13,447 nucleotides of DNA from Methanobacteriota archaeon (GTDB lineage Archaea; Thermoplasmatota; Poseidoniia; Poseidoniales; Poseidoniaceae). Below, piece after piece: positions 6,511 to 12,284 of the stretch. Position 1 is the stretch's first letter. Each line of letters opens with the position of its first letter. A program made the translations under genes and the position numbers. The stretch covers positions 1 through 13,447 of the forward strand of contig NZGQ01000107.1 in assembly GCA_002689565.1 (NCBI GenBank), written 5' to 3'. Under the pieces are notes generated by a model. It worked only from the letters and a program-made list of their open reading frames with translations, was not told the DNA's origin and did no database searches.

Positions 6511-6879
6511 AACAACGCCGTTTAGAACACCATCGTGTCCTGGGCGTGAAGTGATCTTGACTTGTCCTTTGTTTGTATCTACGATTGCACCCTTGGTTAG
6601 GATGTTTCTTCTGGTGTAGTTTGGATTTGCATCGTTCTTGATTACGTTGGTGATGGTAGCAACGGTAGACTTACCGTCCTTGCCGTTGACTGTGCAGCGG
6701 TTCTCAGAAAGAACACGAACCAGAGTGTTTCCACCGGTCTTACGGTAGATCTTTCTTCGAGGTTCTCCGATAAGAGCGAATTGCTTCTCAGATGAAATTT
6801 CGGTGCTGCGCTTTCCACGTGCAGCTACGCGACGACCACCTGTTGACTTGCGACGAGAAATTCCGTGCCACTGTGCCAT
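6505..6879 (-). CDS. rps8e: Small-subunit ribosomal protein eS8 (S8e)
   Basis: A full-length archaeal S8e of 124 residues. It has the family start WHGISRRKSTGGRR (4-17), the mid-domain GEPRRKIYRKTGG (38-50), and the typical end ITSRPGHDGVLNGVVL, which corresponds to the 'SRPGQDG-V-N' ending of archaeal S8e. It is a component of the small ribosomal subunit of archaea and eukaryotes, absent from bacteria, and so anchors the domain assignment of the window. A GGAG lies 9 nt before the ATG, a weak ribosome site. It is encoded just upstream of SRP19 and 54 bp downstream of the fumarylacetoacetate-hydrolase-family gene, probably as one transcript with at least SRP19. Confidence 0.97.
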   Translation of the reverse strand: MAQWHGISRRKSTGGRRVAARGKRSTEISSEKQFALIGEPRRKIYRKTGGNTLVRVLSENRCTVNGKDGKSTVATITNVIKNDANPNYTRRNILTKGAIVDTNKGQVKITSRPGHDGVLNGVVL

Positions 6880-6933
6880 GTTAATTGTCTCCAGCGGCTT
6901 GCCGACCAGCCGTTCATATTTGAATGGTATGCT

Positions 6934-7503
6934 TCAAACACAATTTGCTGAATGTGACAAAATGTGCTTGCCATCGGCATACAGAGAGGCTGTTAATTCA
7001 TCTCCAGCATTCAAAGGGCCCACTCCTGAGGGGGTGCCTGTGAACAAGATATCTCCTGGCCCAATTGGCGCCCAGTTCGCGAGTTTTTCGATTAATTCGG
7101 CCGGATTCCAACTCATCTCTTTGAGTGACCCTTTCTGAACCGTATTTCCGTTTATGTTCAACGTATATTCTGCGTTTTGATTGAAATCTACCCATTCTCC
7201 AATTACTGCACTTCCACAAAACGCCTTTGCTTCGGCCCATGGCAGTCTGTTTTCCTTGAGATGGTCTTGTACGCTGCGTTTTGTGAGATCAAGCCCAATA
7301 GTCATGTGAGTGGGTTCTAGGTTTTGCCCTAACTTGAGTACTAATTCGATTTCATGATGTACATCACCGCCACAGGAATCGATTGTGCCAAATTCACTGA
7401 TACTCGATGTTGGCTTAAGGAAAAATACCGGCTCGCTTGGTATCGGATTACCTAATTCAGTTGCGTGTTTGGGATAAGTTCTGATTGCACACCACACGTC
7501 CAT
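6934..7503 (-). CDS. Fumarylacetoacetate hydrolase family protein (FAHD1/YcgM-like acylpyruvase)
   Basis: A 189-residue protein covering the single FAH catalytic domain. The metal-site signature is HHEIEL (49-54, with Glu51 and Glu53), with Asp72 in GLDLTKR as the likely third ligand; Lys93 in PWAEAKAF and the TGTPSGVGP loop (154-162) are also as in the family. FAHD1 and YcgM homologues hydrolyse acylpyruvates or decarboxylate oxaloacetate, so a similar small 2-oxo-acid reaction is likely, but the substrate is not decided by sequence. The start at 7503 puts the conserved 'C-x-x-x-x-Y-x-x-H-x-x-E-x-G' segment at the N-terminus as usual. An upstream in-frame Met at 7587 would extend into the divergent PUA gene and is rejected. 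It is in line with S8e and SRP19 but has no functional link to them that I can name. Confidence 0.88.
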   Translation of the reverse strand: MDVWCAIRTYPKHATELGNPIPSEPVFFLKPTSSISEFGTIDSCGGDVHHEIELVLKLGQNLEPTHMTIGLDLTKRSVQDHLKENRLPWAEAKAFCGSAVIGEWVDFNQNAEYTLNINGNTVQKGSLKEMSWNPAELIEKLANWAPIGPGDILFTGTPSGVGPLNAGDELTASLYADGKHILSHSANCV

Positions 7504-7569
7504 GACAATCCCAAGCGTGCTAGGCTCATCAATCCGAAGGGTCAAACCTGTGAATCCATACGGAGCATT

Positions 7570-8079
7570 ATGGCGAAGGATTGGCAAATCAAGAAGAGAA
7601 GGCCGGTGCGTCGCAAGAACATTGCTCCCCTGCTCAAGGATTTGGAAGAAGCCCTTGGCATCGACTTGGCGGTCGATGGTGCTTTCTTGGAAATGGCAGA
7701 CTATGGGCCGTGGAAAATGGTGCTAGTAGACAGAGTGCCACTAGCTGTTGAACTGATGAGTCCAGATGATGAGCGAGTCGTTTTCCTTACCCTTCGAGGA
7801 TTTTTGTCCTATCCATGTGAAAAGAGGTTCGTAGAAGTCGACCACGGAGCAATACCCTTCCTGATGAAAGGTGCAGATTGCATGGTTGCAGGAGTCCATG
7901 ATGCTGATGAAACCATCTCGGAAGGCGACTTGGTCTGGGTAAGAGATCAACAGCACAAGAGGCCCCTAGCAATTGGTTGGGCCATGAAAGATGGGAACAG
8001 TTTAGTCAAAGAATTAAAAGGAAAGGGACTGAAGAACATCCATTGGGTTGGTGACGAGTTATGGGAGATGGAATTGTGA
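7570..8079 (+). CDS. MCT-1/Tma20-like PUA-domain RNA-binding protein
   Basis: A 169-residue protein with two parts: an N-terminal pre-PUA domain (about 1-83) and a C-terminal PUA domain (about 85-160). The PUA core is EVDHGAIPFLMKGADCMVAGV (89-109) followed by EGDLVWVRD and PLAIGWA. The C-terminus GLKNIHWVGDELWEMEL closely resembles the end of eukaryotic MCT-1/Tma20 (G-I-x-N-x-H-x-x-D-x-L-W-x-M). In eukaryotes MCT-1 works with DENR on tRNA handling at the small ribosomal subunit during re-initiation and recycling. Archaeal homologues are short stand-alone forms, and a similar ribosome-linked role is inferred. The start is ATG 7570, with GGAG 4 nt upstream; the open frame reaches back to 7465 but that would overlap the divergent gene. 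The stop overlaps the next gene by 4 bp. Confidence 0.87.
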   Translation: MAKDWQIKKRRPVRRKNIAPLLKDLEEALGIDLAVDGAFLEMADYGPWKMVLVDRVPLAVELMSPDDERVVFLTLRGFLSYPCEKRFVEVDHGAIPFLMKGADCMVAGVHDADETISEGDLVWVRDQQHKRPLAIGWAMKDGNSLVKELKGKGLKNIHWVGDELWEMEL

Positions 8080-8642
8080 AATCTAGAATGGTGATTTGTG
8101 TTCTGATTAGCATCGCTTTGCTAAACACAACAAGCGCTGCAGATGTGGAAGGCGGAGTGAATGTCGAACCAGTGGTTGAAGATACTATCTTCGATGAAAT
8201 TACTCATACTGAAACGACAACTGACTTTGAAGATTGGGAAATTACCCTAACTTTGAATGATGACGCATTCAATAACAACACGACCTTTGAATTGTGGACA
8301 CAAATGTGCAATAATGATGGAGTTTGCTTACAACCTAATCCTGCTAATTTATCCACTGATGATGACAAGGTTTTCAGCGCAGCTGTTACGACTATCGAAG
8401 ATCACTCTTATGTGAATTGGGAAGTCAAAGTAACCTACACTGATGACAATACTAGCGAACAATTCCCACCATCAGGATACTACAAGACATGGTCTGATTG
8501 TTGGAACAATGCTGGAGAATGGGGCGGAGACGGATGTCCAGAAAAAGCATCTGAAGATGCTGATGACTCGTTCTTGCCAGCAATCAGCGTAATGATGACT
8601 GCAGGAGCAATCATGTTGGCTGCTGCTACTCGTCTTGAATAA
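8076..8642 (+). CDS. Small secreted protein with C-terminal membrane tail, uncharacterised
   Basis: An unrecognised protein of 188 residues. The GTG start at 8076 forms a GTGA overlap with the preceding stop and has GGGAG 8 nt upstream, pointing to translational coupling; ATG 8088 is an alternative. A signal peptide (MKSRMVICVLISIALLNTTSAADV) is followed by an acidic, Thr- and Asn-rich extracellular domain of probable beta structure. That domain has four cysteines in two close pairs (C-N-N-D-G-V-C near 90-96, and D-C-W ... G-D-G-C near 145-158), likely disulfides. The end is DDS, FLPAIS, a hydrophobic helix and a final Arg-Leu-Glu, a layout like archaeal C-terminal sorting signals and similar to the end of the large surface protein at 496-3831. 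Why a surface protein is coupled to a PUA protein is not evident. Confidence 0.75.
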   Translation: MKSRMVICVLISIALLNTTSAADVEGGVNVEPVVEDTIFDEITHTETTTDFEDWEITLTLNDDAFNNNTTFELWTQMCNNDGVCLQPNPANLSTDDDKVFSAAVTTIEDHSYVNWEVKVTYTDDNTSEQFPPSGYYKTWSDCWNNAGEWGGDGCPEKASEDADDSFLPAISVMMTAGAIMLAAATRLE

Positions 8643-8955
8643 ATTCGACTAGACGCTCGATAAAGCGGCGTTGTTCAGGACCAAAATCGGTAATTGTAAC
8701 TTTGACTCCTTTGGACGTCAATTTGCCATTCAGGAAGCCCCTTCTCTCAATATCTGATTTGACCAGTGGGAGGTTAGTCATTGTTAGAGAAAACATAACA
8801 CCATCTTCTACAACCTTGATTTTCATCCCCTTGCATATTGACTGCTTGATCAACTGGTGTAATTCGTCAGGCGATTCCCCGCCTCCATAAGCAGAGAGGA
8901 AGCCAAGATCTGTTTCATTTTGCTCGATTAAGTGATCAAGCCCTCTACCAGTCAT
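8626..8955 (-). CDS. Uncharacterised small protein, 109 aa
   Basis: A small soluble protein that I do not recognise. It is predicted to have an N-terminal helical half (residues 1-45), an alpha/beta middle with alternating hydrophobic strands (MKIKVVEDGVMFSLTMTN and KLTSKGVKVTITDF) and a C-terminal helix EQRRFIERLVEFI. There are no membrane helices and no metal motif. It is real because it has a near-ideal ribosome site (GAGGTGA with 5-nt spacing), a compact fold-like pattern and a neat 10-bp gap to the upstream SAP gene. Its 3' end overlaps the convergent secreted-protein gene by 17 bp. Its position suggests that it is co-expressed with the SAP-domain membrane protein. Confidence 0.75.
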   Translation of the reverse strand: MTGRGLDHLIEQNETDLGFLSAYGGGESPDELHQLIKQSICKGMKIKVVEDGVMFSLTMTNLPLVKSDIERRGFLNGKLTSKGVKVTITDFGPEQRRFIERLVEFIQDE

Positions 8956-8960
8956 CTACT

Positions 8961-8967
8961 TCACCTC
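8961..8967 (-). promoter_or_regulatory. Strong Shine-Dalgarno of the 109-aa gene, overlapping the upstream stop
   Basis: On the minus strand, GAGGTGA lies 5 nt before the ATG at 8955 and shares bases with the TGA stop of the SAP-domain gene (8966-8968). This arrangement favours translation of the small protein by ribosomes that have just finished the upstream gene. Confidence 0.65.
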
Positions 8968-11065
8968 AAATTGGAGACTGTGCCAAATTCCAACCCACGA
9001 CCTGGCCCGTTCGAGCATCCATAGCAAGAGAAAGGGTATTGTCCCATTGAATTCCATTATCAGTAGAGGTCCAAGAGCGAGTAATATCGAGAGTTGTGGC
9101 TCCTGCTTCTCCCGTATCAAGAGCGCTCAGCCATTCAGTAAGGTCGCTATCAGGAGTTACTACAAGTATGCCTACTCGAGTTTCTGGGTGATACTCTCCA
9201 GAGGAAGTGAAAAGTCCATTTGGACCACTTAAAATCGGATATCTCATTTGATCAATCAAATCTTCCTCCATCATGTCGATACTGAGCACTGAAGGAATGT
9301 CTGAGCGGCTATATGCGATTGTCTCATCGCTATTGTTAGAGGCTATTTTAGTACAATTTTCAGAGGATGGAGTCCCGGACATTTCCAATTCTACCCACCC
9401 AGTATCTGAATTCGAATCTACCCATGAAAGGTTCCAAACTGTGACTCCCTGTTGGCTTCTATCGTCTCTCGCTCTCCAAATATATTCATTATCATCAAGG
9501 CGATTGTTTCCAGTATTGTCAGCAGATACATGACCAGATTGGATGCACTGTAAAGCATCATCAAGTGAATTTGCACGAAGTGAACTGTTATCTGGCATGT
9601 TTGGTTCATTTTCTCCCCAATCAATCAATTGCTCACTAGTCGGGACATAAGCTCCAGCATTTGGCACAGAAGAGTAACTCCTTCCCAAATCTAGTAACTT
9701 GTCACCACGTGTTAGAGTGTTCTCAGACATCTCTAATGTCAAACTAATTTCTCCATCAGGGAGCACCACATCTGCCAACCTCTCTGAGATTGTGCCACAT
9801 GCAGATTTGTCGCCTTGATCTCCTGAGATGTAGACATCAACATTCTGCCTTACCGCCCAAGGTGAATCTTCTGAAACCCACATGGTAATTCTAGCATGAC
9901 CAAAACAGTTGTCACGAATTTGTCGATTTTCGACAGATACCTTCCACAACTCTTCCCCATCTACCTCATCAGCACCAAGTACATTCCAATCCCATCCTAA
10001 GTGGGTACCATTGGTTCCTGTTTCAATTAATTTAGTGCCCATCATTTCTCTTAACTCGACTGGCGAGATCACTATTGCAACACCTGGGGCAACATCCTCC
10101 AATAGACCAAGAATCCCGCCTAGGCCATTAGATACGGTTGTGCCTTGAGTATAATCTTCACCTAGTGTCAACTTCCATTCTGCCTCGGTTGAAATTACAT
10201 CTCTCTCAGAAATTTCTGTCCAAGATTTGGTATTGAATTCGAGATTGCCTCCAACCGCGTAAATGGATGAGCCCGACTGACATTCGTCTTGCTGTAGTGG
10301 TTTTGGATTGTAACTTTTCAAGTTGATTTGGTCAAAATTTCTAGTTTGGACTTTCTCTACAGTTAGCCAGTCTAAACCATAGGCACCTTTCGCTCTCACC
10401 ACACCTTTTAGAGAATCATCAGCTTCGAAATCTAGTTCACTTTGACCGCCATCGGTAACCGATGTTGTCCCAATGCCTGAGAAGGTCATCAACAATCGAC
10501 AGGATTTGTTTAATTGTTCAACATCGACATTGTCACGGATTAGTTCCACATATTCGCCCGTAACTTCCAATTCTCCATTTAGTAAGGTATACTCCATGGA
10601 GTCGCCGTAGCGAAGATCGTCTGCGGTGAATGGTTGCAGTTGATTACTAACATACCAATACCAACCTCCTGTCGCCACTAAAATTGTCAACAGCACAGCT
10701 GCAACTTTTGGATTCTTTAACTGGTCGAGCAGTGTAACAGATGTTGTTGATTCTTTGACAAACACTGGTTCTTCTTCATCAATGAATTCAGCGTCGAGAA
10801 CTTCGGCTTCCAATACGTCATCTTTCGCGCTTGGAAGTGGTACTGATTCCGATTCTAATGAAACTATTTCTTCTTCCATAGAGATCGATTCCTCGTCCTC
10901 TAGTGATATTGATTCTTCTTTTGGCTCAACACCGGTGAAGAAGTCGTTTAATCTTGAGATTAAATCTGCTTTTTTGCCATTGATCGCTAGCCCGTTTTCC
11001 TTACACATAGCCTTTAATTCGGCCACTGTGTGGGAAGAGGAAACATAGGATTCTGGCTCACTCAT
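8966..11065 (-). CDS. Membrane protein with N-terminal SAP domain and large extracytoplasmic region
   Basis: A 699-residue protein. Residues about 11-44 (HTVAELKAMCKENGLAINGKKADLISRLNDFF) form a SAP motif: two short helices around a G-x-K-x-x-L-I-x-R-L core, known in DNA- or RNA-binding proteins. Next is a very acidic linker of about 60 residues with repeats of the type E-S-I-S-L/M-E. A single membrane helix at about 120-139 (KVAAVLLTILVATGGWYWYVS) follows. The remaining 560 residues are rich in Thr, Ser, Asp and Trp with a few paired cysteines, and look like extracytoplasmic beta domains of unknown family. With no signal peptide, the SAP domain should face the cytoplasm. Tethering nucleic acid to the membrane is one possible role; another is that the SAP-like fold binds protein. 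It is probably coupled to the 109-aa gene downstream. Confidence 0.8.
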   Translation of the reverse strand: MSEPESYVSSSHTVAELKAMCKENGLAINGKKADLISRLNDFFTGVEPKEESISLEDEESISMEEEIVSLESESVPLPSAKDDVLEAEVLDAEFIDEEEPVFVKESTTSVTLLDQLKNPKVAAVLLTILVATGGWYWYVSNQLQPFTADDLRYGDSMEYTLLNGELEVTGEYVELIRDNVDVEQLNKSCRLLMTFSGIGTTSVTDGGQSELDFEADDSLKGVVRAKGAYGLDWLTVEKVQTRNFDQINLKSYNPKPLQQDECQSGSSIYAVGGNLEFNTKSWTEISERDVISTEAEWKLTLGEDYTQGTTVSNGLGGILGLLEDVAPGVAIVISPVELREMMGTKLIETGTNGTHLGWDWNVLGADEVDGEELWKVSVENRQIRDNCFGHARITMWVSEDSPWAVRQNVDVYISGDQGDKSACGTISERLADVVLPDGEISLTLEMSENTLTRGDKLLDLGRSYSSVPNAGAYVPTSEQLIDWGENEPNMPDNSSLRANSLDDALQCIQSGHVSADNTGNNRLDDNEYIWRARDDRSQQGVTVWNLSWVDSNSDTGWVELEMSGTPSSENCTKIASNNSDETIAYSRSDIPSVLSIDMMEEDLIDQMRYPILSGPNGLFTSSGEYHPETRVGILVVTPDSDLTEWLSALDTGEAGATTLDITRSWTSTDNGIQWDNTLSLAMDARTGQVVGWNLAQSPI

Positions 11066-11112
11066 CGTCTACAACGGAGACTTCACCCTCTTTCAATGGT
11101 AGGTATACTTGT

Positions 11113-11127
11113 GGCCCCTAAGGGGCC
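11113..11127 (-). terminator. GC-rich hairpin after the proline/glycine-repeat membrane protein gene
   Basis: GGCCCC-taa-GGGGCC is a strong six-pair stem with a 3-nt loop (a seventh A-T pair is possible), beginning 4 bp past the stop codon of the gene at 11131-12198. It may stabilise or define the 3' end of that mRNA. No T-run follows on the minus strand, so simple intrinsic termination is not supported. Confidence 0.45.
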
Positions 11128-11130
11128 AAA

Positions 11131-12198
11131 TCAAGCATTAGGGTCTTCATACGGAACATAAAATCCGTCTTTGATGACATACACCTGTTGATCATACGTG
11201 CCGTCGGGCTTTTTGCGGAAGTACCATCCATCGCCTTGATCTTCATACACATCTTCTACTGGGGCAACCTGCTCGGCTTCCACAGGAGTTTCTGAAATCG
11301 CTTCAGTAGCCAAATCAGGCTGTGGCGAAGTTGCTTCTTGCACAGGAGGACCCGTTGGACCGACCGGTGGTCCGGTTGGCCCGGTTGGAGGCCCTGTTGG
11401 GCCAGTTGGTGGACCGCTTGGACCGGTCGGAGGCCCGGATGGCCCCGCTGCTATTCTGGCAACTGATGTCTCGGCAAGAACTGCATTCTCAATACTTGGA
11501 GCCGCCTTAGGTTCTACAAGACTCTTGACGAATTTACCATGCTTTTGAGCACCTATGAATGCGAATCCTGACATCAATAAACACAACACAGCAAATATTG
11601 CCAAAGGTAGTTGAGTTGGATAAAGTTCTACATCAGCAGCGACGTTGATTCCGCTAAAATCTCCTGCCCCATCCTTACTATCTGCAGTGACCTGCATACA
11701 GTATATTCCAGGGTCCACGCTCATCTCAATGTCATAAGTTTCCGATTCTACCGGATCTTCAATAATGTGATAATTATTAGGATATTCTGCCTCTCCATTT
11801 CGTAGCATTGCAGCAGTTTTACTAATCGAGCCATCTGTAGCATCGCAGCCCTTGGAATTTTCAATCAGATAGATTTCAATATTGTTAACATTAGTAGGAA
11901 GAGATTTTACTGAAATTTGTATTTCTACTGGTATATCTGTGAAATCTTCACCCGCTACAGGTAATCCCCAGACCGTGATCTCTTTTTCAGTCGAGCCAAT
12001 TCCCTGCTCGATCTCCATCGAAGTTGACATGAAAGGATATAGAGCAAAGGCGAAGAGCAAAGCTGCTAAACCGAGGTACATGAAAACATTCCAGCGTGCT
12101 TTTTTTAGTGCGGATTGGTGGTCTTCTAGAGTCAGTTCTGGTGCCGATTCCTCATCTGAAACATCGGTGGGTGTTTCTTCTTCAAGTTCATCGGACAT
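11131..12198 (-). CDS. Two-helix membrane protein with Gly/Pro heptapeptide repeats and aromatic C-terminal motif
   Basis: A 355-residue protein that I do not recognise. It has an acidic N-terminus (1-30), membrane helix 1 (38-57), a predicted extracytoplasmic beta domain of about 140 residues with one cysteine pair (C118 and C167), and membrane helix 2 (198-217). A cytoplasmic C-terminal part follows: five copies of the heptapeptide GP(S/T)GPP(T/V) (252-286), an acidic linker, and a final aromatic module GWYFRKKPDGTYDQQVYV plus DGFYVPYE (324-351). The last resembles short W/Y-rich modules that bind proline-rich peptides, so the molecule may hold both a proline-rich ligand and a binder; this is inference. 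The start at 12198 is chosen because the longer frame to 12294 would overlap the divergent RimK gene. A scaffold role at the membrane is possible. Confidence 0.78.
   Translation of the reverse strand: MSDELEEETPTDVSDEESAPELTLEDHQSALKKARWNVFMYLGLAALLFAFALYPFMSTSMEIEQGIGSTEKEITVWGLPVAGEDFTDIPVEIQISVKSLPTNVNNIEIYLIENSKGCDATDGSISKTAAMLRNGEAEYPNNYHIIEDPVESETYDIEMSVDPGIYCMQVTADSKDGAGDFSGINVAADVELYPTQLPLAIFAVLCLLMSGFAFIGAQKHGKFVKSLVEPKAAPSIENAVLAETSVARIAAGPSGPPTGPSGPPTGPTGPPTGPTGPPVGPTGPPVQEATSPQPDLATEAISETPVEAEQVAPVEDVYEDQGDGWYFRKKPDGTYDQQVYVIKDGFYVPYEDPNA
11341..11445 (-). repeat. Five tandem 21-bp units encoding GP(S/T)GPP(T/V)
   Basis: Five in-frame 7-codon units encode GPSGPPT, GPSGPPT, GPTGPPT, GPTGPPV and GPTGPPV. 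The amino-acid period is 7, not 3, so it is not a true collagen Gly-X-Y run. The synonymous codons differ between units, which suggests the repeat is kept by selection rather than by very recent slippage. Confidence 0.9.
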
Positions 12199-12238
12199 GG
12201 TTATGCGAACTGTAATCACAACTTGAAGTGAACGATTG

Positions 12239-12246
12239 TAATAAAT
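12239..12246. promoter_or_regulatory. Candidate shared TATA element between divergent genes
   Basis: TAATAAAT is the most A/T-rich TATA-like stretch in the 86-bp gap between the membrane-protein gene (start 12198) and the RimK-like gene (start 12285). It is about 30-46 bp from either start on both sides, so it could serve one or both directions. This is a weak positional call. Confidence 0.3.
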
Positions 12247-12284
12247 CAAAGGAATCAAAAAGGTAAGGGTGACAGATGCACACC

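Noticed and set aside
7465..7569. Longer start for the PUA gene at 7465.
   Set aside because: The added residues are the antisense of the FAH gene and look unlike any PUA-protein start; GGAG precedes the ATG at 7570.
7504..7587. Longer start for the FAH-family gene at 7587.
   Set aside because: It would overlap the divergent PUA gene, and the conserved family segment already begins at the 7503 start.
11341..11445. True collagen-like domain.
   Set aside because: The repeat period is seven residues (GPxGPPx), which breaks the Gly-X-Y triplet required for a collagen helix.
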